A DNA stretch of 64,000 nucleotides from CAZDKK01 sp964506245 (GTDB lineage: Bacteria > Eisenbacteria > RBG-16-71-46 > CAIMUX01 > WJJG01), in assembly GCA_964506245.1 (NCBI GenBank), contig CAZDKK010000004.1:1-64000 (forward strand), given 5' to 3'. This document shows, one piece after another, positions 26,500 to 35,374 of the stretch. Every line of letters starts with the position of its first letter. Position 1 is the first letter of the stretch. A program made the position numbers and the translations under genes. The notes beneath the pieces were generated by a model, which worked only from the letters and a program-made list of their open reading frames with translations, was not told where the DNA came from and did no database searches.

Positions 26500-27365
26500 A
26501 CTACATCCTCCACATCCTCGTCATGATATCCATCTACAGCACCCTCGCGCTCTCACTCAACCTAGTCGTGGGGTTTAGCGGCCTGCTCTCGCTGTCCCAC
26601 GCCGCCTTCTACGGCATCGGTGCATATATCGGCACCTTGCTCATGATGAACGTGGGGCTCGGGTTCATGCCGGCGCTCGTGCTGGCCGTTCTCGGCGCGG
26701 TCCTGCTCAGCCTGACAATTTCCGTGCCGTCGCTCAGGTTGAAGGGTGATTTCTTCGTTCTGGCCTCGCTGGGGTTCCAGGTCATCGTATTCGCGGTGCT
26801 CTACAATTGGATCGGTCTGACGCGCGGGCCCTACGGGATACCGGGAATTCCCCGGCCGTCCATTCTCGGCCTTGAGTTCAGCTCCATCGCGCTGTTCCTT
26901 GTGCTCTGCGCCGCCATAACGCTTGCCTGTGCCGGGATCATGTACCTTGTGGGCAACTCGCCGTTCGGCAGGACACTCAAGGCGATACGCGAAGACGAGA
27001 TGGCCGCCGCGGCGTTGGGCAAGAATGTTCCTTGGTTCAAGGTTCAGGCTTTTGCGCTTGCCGCCGGCTCTGCCGCAGTCGCCGGCGTGCTCTTTGCCTG
27101 CTACATGCGCTACATCGACCCCACGAGCTTCACGCTGATGGAATCTGCCTTCATTCTCTCTATCATCATCATCGGCGGCACCGGCAACGTCCGCGGTCCG
27201 GTAATCGGCACAGTGCTGCTGATTGTTCTGCCTGAGGCACTGCGGTTTGTTCGGATTCCCAACGCTGTGGCCGCTAACATGCGCCAGGTCATCTACGGGC
27301 TGCTCATCATCCTCGTGATGCGCTTCCGGCCCCAGGGTATCCTCGGGGAGTTCAAGTTCGAATGA
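26496..27365 (+). CDS. ABC transporter permease, LivM type
   Basis: A 289-residue LivM-family permease and second half of the membrane channel. The start LSLNLVVGFSGLLSLSHAAF, the GIGAYIGTLL loop and the coupling region GRTLKAIREDEMAAAALG are typical. The open frame extends upstream, but the ATG at 26496 overlaps the LivH-type stop by 4 bases and gives the family's normal length. It ends in RFRPQGILGEFKFE. It is followed by the first ATPase with another ATGA overlap, so the transporter genes are translationally coupled. Confidence 0.9.
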   Translation: MNYILHILVMISIYSTLALSLNLVVGFSGLLSLSHAAFYGIGAYIGTLLMMNVGLGFMPALVLAVLGAVLLSLTISVPSLRLKGDFFVLASLGFQVIVFAVLYNWIGLTRGPYGIPGIPRPSILGLEFSSIALFLVLCAAITLACAGIMYLVGNSPFGRTLKAIREDEMAAAALGKNVPWFKVQAFALAAGSAAVAGVLFACYMRYIDPTSFTLMESAFILSIIIIGGTGNVRGPVIGTVLLIVLPEALRFVRIPNAVAANMRQVIYGLLIILVMRFRPQGILGEFKFE

Positions 27366-28117
27366 GCGTACTCGAACTGCAACTGGTCTCCAAGTCGTTT
27401 GGCGGAGTTAGGGCGGTGGACCGGGTTTCGATGGGGTTCGAGGAAGGCCGCATCACCGGGCTCATCGGACCAAACGGCGCGGGGAAGACCACGCTTTTCA
27501 ATCTCATCTGCGGGTTCATCCGGCCCGACGAAGGCATCATTCAATGTCGCGGCGAAATCGTCAACCGTCGTCCTCCCTGGCGCATCGCGCAGATGGGCGT
27601 CGGCAGGCTGTTCCAAGATGTGCACCTGTTCTCCCGGCTCAGGGTGATAGACAATGTGATGGTCGCCATTCGGCCCCAGCCGGGCGAGAACCCGCTGTTT
27701 TCGGTCGCCCTGCGTTGGAAGGCAATCAGCGGCGAACGCTCCAATCGGGACCGTGCTATGAAGCTGCTCGACTTCGTGGGCCTTGCCGACAACGCCGATG
27801 ACCTTGCCGAAGACCTGTCGTACGGCCAGCAGAAACTGCTCTCCATCGCCCGCCTGCTGGCAGCGGAGGCCGACGTGCTCCTGCTGGACGAGCCGACTGC
27901 CGGCGTCAGCCCGCAGACGGTCGGCAGACTGCTGGGCGTATTGCGGCAACTTGCGCGGGACGGCAAGACAGTGGTCTTCATCGAGCACAACATGAACGTC
28001 GTTATCGAAGTCGCCGACCTCGTTTACTTCCTCGACAATGGGCAGTTCGCTTCGTTCGGCACGCCGGCCGATGTGCTCGGCGATCCGGAAATCCGCAAGG
28101 CCTACATCGGGGTGTAG
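27362..28117 (+). CDS. ABC transporter ATPase, LivG type
   Basis: A 251-residue ATPase. Walker A is GPNGAGKT (residues 36-43), the Q-loop is GRLFQDVHLF, the signature is LSYGQQKLL, Walker B is VLLLDEPTAG, and the switch His lies in VVFIEHNMNV. It would power transport with the LivF-type partner. The signature departs from the usual LSGGQ, which is common in LivG proteins. Confidence 0.92.
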   Translation: MSVLELQLVSKSFGGVRAVDRVSMGFEEGRITGLIGPNGAGKTTLFNLICGFIRPDEGIIQCRGEIVNRRPPWRIAQMGVGRLFQDVHLFSRLRVIDNVMVAIRPQPGENPLFSVALRWKAISGERSNRDRAMKLLDFVGLADNADDLAEDLSYGQQKLLSIARLLAAEADVLLLDEPTAGVSPQTVGRLLGVLRQLARDGKTVVFIEHNMNVVIEVADLVYFLDNGQFASFGTPADVLGDPEIRKAYIGV

Positions 28118-28118
28118 G

Positions 28119-28955
28119 ATGAGTAGGCACAACGCATCACGCATCGAGCACTGCGCCGCACCTCCATCCCAGGTCCCCGGCCGTCAACCACTTCTCGTCT
28201 GTGACGGTCTTCACGCCGGGTATGGCAAGAAAGCAGTTTTGCGCGGCATCTCGCTCACCGCGGACAAGGGTGGCATCACGGCGATCATCGGGCCGAACGG
28301 TGCCGGAAAGTCCACGCTGCTCAAAGTAATTGCCGGGTTCCTCAGGCCGGGCCGCGGGTCAGTGCTGCTCGACGGCCGCGACGTAACCGGGCTTGCTCCC
28401 CACCAGCGGGCGAGGGCTGGCATTGCTTACTTCATGCAGGGCGGCCGCGTCTTCCCGAGCCTCACCGTTGCGGAGAACCTTGCCATGGCCGCAGCGGCAT
28501 CGCGCGGGGCAACCGCGAGAGTTGAGACGAAACGCGTACTGGATGTGTTCCCCAAGCTCGAGGAAATGCTCGTACGGAGAGCCGGGTTGCTCTCCGGTGG
28601 CGAGCGCCAAACGCTGGCCTTGGCCATGGCGCTTGTGCGCCGGCCGACCGTGCTCTTGCTGGATGAACCGTCGGCCGGGCTCTCACCCCTGTTGGTGCGC
28701 GAGATGCTTGACAAGGTGCGGGAAGCGGCACAAACTTCCGGATCGGCAGTGCTCATGGTGGAGCAGAACGTCACTGAGGCACTCAAGGTGGCGGACAAGG
28801 CCATAGCACTTTCCGCGGGCCAGGTCGCGATCACTACGGAAGATGCTCAGCGGTGGCTCGACGGCGACGAACTGGAGATGCTCTTCCTTGGCGGGAACAG
28901 AACCTTGACCGTGGGTCACGGTGGTACGATCGGAACAAAAGGAGTAGTGCGTTGA
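28119..28955 (+). CDS. ABC transporter ATPase, LivF type
   Basis: A 278-residue second ATPase. Walker A is GPNGAGKS (residues 58-65), the signature is LLSGGERQTL, Walker B is VLLLDEPSAGLSP, and the switch region is LMVEQNV. Compared with the usual ~235 residues it has an N-terminal extension of ~25 residues without a known motif. The ATG at 28119 is the first start in this frame after the LivG-type stop and the ribosome site is weak, so a downstream start is possible. The stop overlaps the TTG start of the binding-protein gene. Confidence 0.9.
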   Translation: MSRHNASRIEHCAAPPSQVPGRQPLLVCDGLHAGYGKKAVLRGISLTADKGGITAIIGPNGAGKSTLLKVIAGFLRPGRGSVLLDGRDVTGLAPHQRARAGIAYFMQGGRVFPSLTVAENLAMAAAASRGATARVETKRVLDVFPKLEEMLVRRAGLLSGGERQTLALAMALVRRPTVLLLDEPSAGLSPLLVREMLDKVREAAQTSGSAVLMVEQNVTEALKVADKAIALSAGQVAITTEDAQRWLDGDELEMLFLGGNRTLTVGHGGTIGTKGVVR

Positions 28956-30079
28956 AGACACGCACAGTCAGTCTGGCGGCGATACCTTTGTTTGCGTTTA
29001 TGTACCTAGCGCTGTCTGGTTGTCCAGGCAAGCCGCCCGCGTCCCAAGTACCCGTCAAGGTTGGTGTGATGCTTCCCCTAACGGGTAGTACAGCGTTTAT
29101 TGGCGAGAATATCCGCGACGGCATGCAGTTGGCCGTCAAGGAGGCTCCACTTGAACAGACGGCTAGCCTTCAGTTTGTGTTTGAGGACCACAAGAACAGT
29201 CCCAAGGACGCGGTGGCCGTATTCCAGAGGTTCCTACAGGATTCTCGGATGCCAATCATCGTGCCGACATTGACATCTATTGCAAACGCGGTAATCCCCC
29301 TAGTATCAGAGAACCCGAGGGTTCTCCTCGGTACGGTGATTTCGGGCAGTGACATGCCCGACAAGAGCGAGTGGCTGTTTAGGTACTTTCTGTCGACGCC
29401 GGACGAGGTAGCCGCAATGGTGCGGTATATGGACTTCGCGGGGATCGGCAATGTGGGAGTATACTACGTCAATGACGACTATGGGCTTGACGCGGCGAAG
29501 CAGTTCCGCAGTTCCTTCGGCGGGAAGATCGCATTCGAAGAGTCATTTGACAAGAGTACCACGGACTTCAAGAACCTCGTGCCGAAGGCAACTGGTGCGC
29601 AGGCGGTCTATGTGTTGGCCTACGGGACCTCGTACGGCACATTCGTGAGGCAGCTGAGGGAGTTCGGTTACAAAGGGAAGATACTCTGCTTCAGCAGCTT
29701 CGGGACGCCCGTTGCCATAAAACAGGCTGGAACATACGCTGATGGGGTGATCTTCACCGGCACAGCCCTTAATGCCGCTGGTGCGAGTGCGGCAATCGAT
29801 AGCTTCGCAGCGCGATACGAACGAGAGTATGGGAGAGCCCCGGATCACTACTCCCTCTACGGCCACGACATCGCCAGCATCATCATGCGGGCCGACTCCG
29901 AGTTGTCGGCGTCGCGGCAGGAGGTTACACCCGTGAGTGTACGTCAGACTATCTTGGGCTGGAAGGAGTACACGGGTCTGTTCGGTAGGACGACAATCGC
30001 GCGGAACAAGGACTTCAAGTTCCAGGACGTACGACTGTTCACAACGGACAAGAACGGAGCTGTAGCACAGCTGAAATAG
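28952..30079 (+). CDS. Periplasmic binding lipoprotein, LivK type
   Basis: A 375-residue type I periplasmic binding protein. A lipoprotein signal with lipobox LSGC (Cys24) precedes VPVKVGVMLPLTGSTAFIGE, the start of the leucine/amide-binding fold. Later blocks include VYYVNDDYGLDAAKQFRSSF and YGRAPDHYSLYGHDIASII. The start is TTG at 28952, because it overlaps the LivF-type stop, follows GGAG and gives a proper signal peptide; the longer upstream reading does not. The gene order permease-permease-ATPase-ATPase-binding protein ends here. The protein probably captures the ligand that drives both the transporter and the sensor genes that follow. Confidence 0.9.
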   Translation: MKTRTVSLAAIPLFAFMYLALSGCPGKPPASQVPVKVGVMLPLTGSTAFIGENIRDGMQLAVKEAPLEQTASLQFVFEDHKNSPKDAVAVFQRFLQDSRMPIIVPTLTSIANAVIPLVSENPRVLLGTVISGSDMPDKSEWLFRYFLSTPDEVAAMVRYMDFAGIGNVGVYYVNDDYGLDAAKQFRSSFGGKIAFEESFDKSTTDFKNLVPKATGAQAVYVLAYGTSYGTFVRQLREFGYKGKILCFSSFGTPVAIKQAGTYADGVIFTGTALNAAGASAAIDSFAARYEREYGRAPDHYSLYGHDIASIIMRADSELSASRQEVTPVSVRQTILGWKEYTGLFGRTTIARNKDFKFQDVRLFTTDKNGAVAQLK

Positions 30080-30090
30080 GGCTCTTAGTG

Positions 30091-32592
30091 ATGGCCAGAC
30101 CATACCGCCTCAGACTGCGTGAGTTTGCCCGGTCAATCTCCGGGTCGGACAAGACCCCGTACTTTTACCCGCCTTGGAAGTATCTGGATGCCTTGGAAGG
30201 ACAGCGTCTTGAGACACTTGACGGTTTCCGCGACGCCATATGCGACATCGATGCAGCGGAGAACAAGCTGAATCTGTACCTCCACTTCCCGCTGTGCAGG
30301 AAGAAGTGTAACTTCTGCTCGTACACCAGCGGTGAACACGTTCTCAGATGGGCAGATCACCCCCCTGGGCCGTGGCAAGGAGACACCGAAAGCCGCAAGG
30401 ACGCGTATGAAAGGCTACTCATTGCTGAGCTTGGGGCGTGGCTGGGACTCATCGCTAGACATAGAGGCAGTCCTCCTGAAATTGCAAATGTCTACATTGG
30501 CGGTGGATCGCCGTCTTTCTGGTTCGACAGGACGCGGATACAAAGGCTCTTTGAGAACACGGAGCTTGAAGAGGGAGACCAGAGTCGGCAGAGCCTCTGG
30601 GCCAGACTTAACGGGAGCTTGAGGGAACTCACACTCGAGCTTCATCCGCAGGACTGGCCCGATGTGGAGTCGCCACTCAAATGGCTCTACGAAAAGCTGA
30701 ATACGAACCTGAGGCTAAGCATTGGTGTTCAGTCCTGCCGCGAATCTAGCCTCAAGGCCATAGGCCGTCTGGCGATGCCTGGCCAGGGTGAGGAGTACCT
30801 CAACAACGTTGAGAAGGCACTTGTCTGGGCACTTGATAGAAACCTTACCGTTAACCTTGACTTCATGTGGGGGCTCACCAGCAGCAGCATTGAGGACGAG
30901 CTCAACGAGATCGAGAAGAGGTTACATACGTACTACCAGCGGGTCGCTCAGTATACATTCTACCACATCTGGTCGCCGGACGACCTTGAGAGGGCTGCGG
31001 ACTACCGAGATGAGACGGCGGCCCTTGCCAGCACAACGTGCGGGGCTACTCCACCTCCTGACGCAGCGAGCAATCTCGACACCCAGAGAGAACGTTTGCG
31101 TGGCAGGCTTGATGCATGGGGATTCGAGCAGGACATCTACGTTGAGTACTTCAAGAAGAAAGGCGCGGAGACGCCAAACGGCTACAACCGCGGTGAGATG
31201 CGCGATGATGATTACCTCGCATGCGGCCTCGGAGTCCACGGCAAACTAGGTAGGCTGCTCTACCTGAACTACGATAGGATAGAACAATACGCCACCAACC
31301 TAGACAGGAACTACACCGACAGGCCTGGCCAACTTGAACAAGACAACTGGAAGGGGCCATTCCTCCCGGTGAGCAGGTTTCACTTCATCCCAGAACGCTC
31401 GTCTAGCCACGAGTACAGCAAGCGCAAGGCGATGCTCAGGCTGAGGTTGCCTGGAGAGGCTTTCAAGGCCGGTGTGCTCCGCAAGCTCTTAAGCGATCCT
31501 GATGAGATTCACGGGCTCACGGACACCCTCGGGAACGGTGAGGTTGCCCTCAAGCCCACGACCGCGACAAACGCGATTCCACGACTCCTGTCGGAAATAG
31601 TCCAACGTGACACCGTCGAGAACGCTTCGTGGCACGTCCGCGAAGTGCACGCACTGTGTCGCAAAGTGGCGGACTTCTTTACAGCGAACGAGCCGAGCGG
31701 CAACAACCTACGGAGATTGGCGCAACTGCTCACCTACGACCTGTTCAGGCTCTCCAATTATGTGACCAAGTGCAAGGTGAAGCTGTGCAACGCTGCCTAC
31801 TACTCGTCGATTCTTGGCACCGCCGTTCTCGGAGACAGGCCATGGGGCCTTCTCCCGACAGAGGAGAGTGCGTGGATGAAGGCCGCTCAGGATAGAAGGG
31901 AGGTCGACCCGGATGCCAAACTCTCACTGTTTGAGCTCTTCTTCAGGCAGGTCGCGGAGCTAGGAGTGCCCCATCCGCTGCGGATAACACGTGCTCAACA
32001 CCAGGCATGGGGCAACGGGAACGAACGCAAGCAAGGTTTCCTCGACTTTGTCAAACAGAACACTCGAAGCGAGGACCTGTTGCTCACGGTCCAGCAAGTC
32101 AGCCAGGACATGGCCGGAGTGCCAGAATTCCTGCGTCTTGTCGACTTCTTCCTTGATCCCCAGCATTCCGGCAGGGAGTATCTCTACTTCATTGCCGCGA
32201 AGATGCACCCCGTTGGCAAGGGTTGTGGCGGTGTGATCGTCTCCTGTGAAGGCGGACTGAGCGATGACGAGGTAACGGCGCTAGGAGATGCCACTATGCC
32301 AGTCTTTGCCCTACTTAGCGAGTTCGAGCACCGCGCTTATGCGGCGCGACATGCCCTGCGTTCCGCCGTCGCGGCGATCATGGCGCGGAATATGTCGCAC
32401 AACTTGGGCAGTCACGGCATAGCGCGAGTCGTTGCTGCGGCGGAAAGGGAAATTGCCTCGAGCAAAAGAGGGTGGCTAGCCGGTTCGGACGACGTCGGGT
32501 TTCTCAGGCACATCGAGTTGAGAATGGACTTTATCGCCGAAGTTACCACATTCTGGCGGGAGATGAAGTGGTTAGAACAATTGACTTCATAG
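30091..32592 (+). CDS. Radical-SAM protein with C-terminal histidine-kinase-like helix
   Basis: An 833-residue protein. The N-terminal half is a HemN-like radical SAM domain with CxxxCxxC iron-sulfur cluster ligands C69, C73 and C76 (LHFPLCRKKCNFCSY), the GGGSPSFW strand and SIGVQSCRESSLKAIGR. A ~330-residue linker follows. Near the C-terminus is IMARNMSHNLGSHG (His770), a DHp-like phospho-acceptor helix of a kinase family with the SHNxGSH motif, and it ends in YIAEVTTFWREMKW-like sequence just before the stop. The catalytic ATPase is in the next gene, in the -1 frame. The start is ATG at 30091; GTG at 30088 is equivalent. I know of no described radical-SAM histidine kinase; what it senses or modifies is unknown. 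Confidence 0.72.
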   Translation: MARPYRLRLREFARSISGSDKTPYFYPPWKYLDALEGQRLETLDGFRDAICDIDAAENKLNLYLHFPLCRKKCNFCSYTSGEHVLRWADHPPGPWQGDTESRKDAYERLLIAELGAWLGLIARHRGSPPEIANVYIGGGSPSFWFDRTRIQRLFENTELEEGDQSRQSLWARLNGSLRELTLELHPQDWPDVESPLKWLYEKLNTNLRLSIGVQSCRESSLKAIGRLAMPGQGEEYLNNVEKALVWALDRNLTVNLDFMWGLTSSSIEDELNEIEKRLHTYYQRVAQYTFYHIWSPDDLERAADYRDETAALASTTCGATPPPDAASNLDTQRERLRGRLDAWGFEQDIYVEYFKKKGAETPNGYNRGEMRDDDYLACGLGVHGKLGRLLYLNYDRIEQYATNLDRNYTDRPGQLEQDNWKGPFLPVSRFHFIPERSSSHEYSKRKAMLRLRLPGEAFKAGVLRKLLSDPDEIHGLTDTLGNGEVALKPTTATNAIPRLLSEIVQRDTVENASWHVREVHALCRKVADFFTANEPSGNNLRRLAQLLTYDLFRLSNYVTKCKVKLCNAAYYSSILGTAVLGDRPWGLLPTEESAWMKAAQDRREVDPDAKLSLFELFFRQVAELGVPHPLRITRAQHQAWGNGNERKQGFLDFVKQNTRSEDLLLTVQQVSQDMAGVPEFLRLVDFFLDPQHSGREYLYFIAAKMHPVGKGCGGVIVSCEGGLSDDEVTALGDATMPVFALLSEFEHRAYAARHALRSAVAAIMARNMSHNLGSHGIARVVAAAEREIASSKRGWLAGSDDVGFLRHIELRMDFIAEVTTFWREMKWLEQLTS

Positions 32593-34259
32593 GCGAGATT
32601 TTGCCGGTTTTTTGCGGCAATCCTCGGCTGGTGGAGGAGTTGGTAAAGAGCGAGCTCGGCGATTCCTTCAACCACAATGCTGTAGAATGGAAAGTGAAGC
32701 GCCCCTATGGGGAAACTTCCGGACCGCTACTCATAGGTGTCCCCGGTGGGCAACTGGGAGCACAGGCGTTTTACATCATTTTGGAGAACTTCTGGCGCAA
32801 CCTTGTCAAGCACAACCTGACAAAGGTCTCGGAGAAAATCGAGGCCAGGGATTTGACGGTGCACGTTGATTTTGGGGAAAAGCCCGGAACCCCATATTTG
32901 GCGTGCAAGCTGTGGGCGAATGCGTCGGATGACGGCACTGGCGAGGTGCAAGCTGCGAAGTACCTGGGAACTGGGTCGGCGTTCATCGACGGGGAAGGTA
33001 GGCTCATTCCGGAAGGTTGGGGATTGAAGGAGATGCTCGTCGCCGCTGGTTATCTGACCGGCAAGTCGCTCCAGTTCCTGCAGACTCGAGGAAATCAGGT
33101 GCTGCGCTGCTCTCTGGAAGAGGAAGCAGGCGAAGCAGGGAGCGAGAAGCACCTCGTGTTCGAGTTTGACGTGCTGAAGCCGATGGTGCTGACTGTGGCG
33201 TCAGCAGGGGAGGACCGGCTTGAGCCTGCGGACCGGAAGGGACTGCTGAGCAGAGGTGTTCGGGTGGTACGACCTGAGGACCTCCGCGGAGTTCTCCCGA
33301 GCGAGTATCTGGTCTGCGTAGGCGGCAGCCCGCAATGCGCCGCTGACGATGCTGGCAACCTGCCGCTGAAGCAGTTGCGGAAGGAGGAGGTAGACGTTGC
33401 TGCCCTTGCTGGCAAGACGGAGCGGATAGACCTATTGCTGGAACTGGAGAGAGATTTCAGAAGGAAGTTGTGCGATGGTCAGGAGCAGGACGTTGTTTTG
33501 GCCTTGCAGACTAACCCTAAGTGGCAGAGCGACATTTCGGCAAACGCTCTATGTAGGGCCGGTATCACGGTCGCGAAATGCGAAGAAGGTGGTCCCCCTC
33601 ACGTTGGTGGCGGACGAGTCCTTGTCTTCGACCATCACGGGAAGTACTACAACTGGGTGAAAGCGAACGCCCCTGTTTTCTGGGAGCCCTACTCGGGCGG
33701 TGCCTACACCCATACATTACTCAACACAGTGCCCGCTGAGGAGCAAGACAGACTGCTTTTCGTGTCGCAGTTGACGACCGCAGCACTCCTGAGAGTCGTC
33801 GTGCTGGACGAGCGGATTCAGGAGACGCTTGGCCGAGGCAGATGGACGTACCCTGGTGGCGGATTGCCTCCGCTTGAATGCTTGAAGTACATGGGCATTC
33901 GGGTCCCACAGGTTGCCGAGTGCCCGTTGAACCAGCCCGCCGAGGAGAAGGTAGTTGAGTTTGTGAGCCAGGTAGCTCCCCACGTTCTGACCGTCCACGC
34001 CGGGATTCTTGAGAAGCTGGGGAAGAAGAGCAGCGCGGGAGTCAGGCAATGGGTCGAGGACATGAAGAACAAGATGAATGCGAACGTGAGACGGATTGTG
34101 ATTCACTCGGGTCGCGGCATACCGGCGATCGTTCCAGAGCGTTCAGTTCCTTTCCTCAGTTTCAGTTCGGTCGAGCACTGGGTGGCAAGCAAGGAACTTA
34201 AGTCCAAGTACGGTCTGGTGCAGGAGCTTCTTGCCGCACGAGGGGTAACAAGGAAGTGA
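32568..34259 (+). CDS. HATPase-type histidine-kinase catalytic subunit with extra C-terminal domain
   Basis: About 563 residues from the GTG at 32568. The N-terminal ~160 residues form a GHKL ATPase: N-box ENFWRNLVKHN (near residue 73), G1 region GTGSAFIDGEG (near 134) and G2 GWGL (150-153). The rest is a ~400-residue domain I do not recognise; it has Rossmann-like strands (RVLVFDHHGKYYNW, LRVVVLDERIQE, HVLTVHAGILEKLG, RRIVIHSGRG). The gene overlaps the previous one by 25 bp in the -1 frame, and GGGAG precedes the GTG. The pair may thus be a split histidine kinase, or one kinase joined by frameshifting; no slippery heptamer is evident. The unknown domain may be its partner-docking part. Confidence 0.65.
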   Translation: MVRTIDFIGEILPVFCGNPRLVEELVKSELGDSFNHNAVEWKVKRPYGETSGPLLIGVPGGQLGAQAFYIILENFWRNLVKHNLTKVSEKIEARDLTVHVDFGEKPGTPYLACKLWANASDDGTGEVQAAKYLGTGSAFIDGEGRLIPEGWGLKEMLVAAGYLTGKSLQFLQTRGNQVLRCSLEEEAGEAGSEKHLVFEFDVLKPMVLTVASAGEDRLEPADRKGLLSRGVRVVRPEDLRGVLPSEYLVCVGGSPQCAADDAGNLPLKQLRKEEVDVAALAGKTERIDLLLELERDFRRKLCDGQEQDVVLALQTNPKWQSDISANALCRAGITVAKCEEGGPPHVGGGRVLVFDHHGKYYNWVKANAPVFWEPYSGGAYTHTLLNTVPAEEQDRLLFVSQLTTAALLRVVVLDERIQETLGRGRWTYPGGGLPPLECLKYMGIRVPQVAECPLNQPAEEKVVEFVSQVAPHVLTVHAGILEKLGKKSSAGVRQWVEDMKNKMNANVRRIVIHSGRGIPAIVPERSVPFLSFSSVEHWVASKELKSKYGLVQELLAARGVTRK

Positions 34260-35374
34260 AGATAGTAGTGATGCTGATTCCAGAGGATCCCGGTGGAGGC
34301 TACCGTGTTGAGGGAAGCTCTTTGAAGGTCCCGCGCTCCGTATCGCCCTCCGAACAGAAGCAGGAGGTGCTCACCGCGCACTCTGAGCCCGTTCCAGACA
34401 GGAGACCGAGCTGGCACGTCATCCACGAAGAGAAAGGGCAGCTCCTTTGCGTGCATCAGAACTACTCCCCGCGTCGCGACGAGTGGGAAGATCTCAAGGC
34501 TTGGATGACGACTAGGAGCGGCAACACCGAACCTGAAGTGAATAGCATCGCTATCGCCTATCATAAAACAGGGTTCGGACAGTCACCTACTAGCCTGGTG
34601 GAGAACGCACTGCAGGTCTTTCCCCGGACCAGCGTTTGGTATACGAACTACAATCGAGAGAAAGAACACCCGATCTGGCGCTGCTTTACGGATCTTCTTT
34701 GCGAGGAGGAAAACGCGTCTCGGTCCTTCGGTGCGCTCCGCTGGGCAATTCTCCTACAACAGCAGATGCCGAGATTCTCTACGCTCAAGCACCGCATCGT
34801 GAATCTGCTTCAACCGCTGGCGCTCGATATGCAGTACCTGCATGACATCGCGCGACCCGTGCTGAGCGGTGGTGCAACAGGAGAGGACTCGGCGTGGGAC
34901 GAACTGCGGGCAAAGGCCGACAGGTATCTACAGGAGATGCCGGCCGCTGAACCGTGCGATGAGGCGCTTCAGAAGGTGTGGTGCAGCATAAACGGGCAGG
35001 CGACGGATGCCCGCACGGGCAGCGATGTGAACGAAGAGACACTGCTAGCAGACGGCCTCAGCATGAGACAACTGGTCAGGGACGCGGCCCTGACGGAAGA
35101 CAACGACTGGAGGCAGTTGCTGGCTCACGTTGGCCTGTCGGACACGGGCCCGATAGAGGGCGCCGCCGTCCGTCGGTTCTACGTGTGTCTTAAGGAGAAG
35201 AAGCAGCAGAAGGCGACCGCCGACGAGTTGCTGGTGGAGGAACAACGGATCTTCGGGGACGTAGCCGGCGAGGATTTCTACGGCTGGTTTTGCGTTCTGG
35301 TTGAACTGCTGGAGCGCGTCCAGGCAAAGGTTGAGCGGTGGGTGCAGACAGCAAGCAGAAACCCTGGCAAGTAA
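34256..35374 (+). CDS. Hypothetical protein of the sensor-kinase/deaminase cluster
   Basis: A 372-residue protein I do not recognise. No signal peptide, membrane segment or known motif is visible. It is rich in charged and helical sequence, with a Cys pair LLCEEENA and a helical C-terminus (EEQRIFGDVAGEDFYGWF). The GTG at 34256 overlaps the stop of the HATPase gene, and its own end overlaps the start of the receiver-deaminase gene by 37 bp, so it is tightly coupled to both. It may be an adaptor between the kinase and the deaminase. That rests only on position. Confidence 0.6.
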   Translation: MKIVVMLIPEDPGGGYRVEGSSLKVPRSVSPSEQKQEVLTAHSEPVPDRRPSWHVIHEEKGQLLCVHQNYSPRRDEWEDLKAWMTTRSGNTEPEVNSIAIAYHKTGFGQSPTSLVENALQVFPRTSVWYTNYNREKEHPIWRCFTDLLCEEENASRSFGALRWAILLQQQMPRFSTLKHRIVNLLQPLALDMQYLHDIARPVLSGGATGEDSAWDELRAKADRYLQEMPAAEPCDEALQKVWCSINGQATDARTGSDVNEETLLADGLSMRQLVRDAALTEDNDWRQLLAHVGLSDTGPIEGAAVRRFYVCLKEKKQQKATADELLVEEQRIFGDVAGEDFYGWFCVLVELLERVQAKVERWVQTASRNPGK

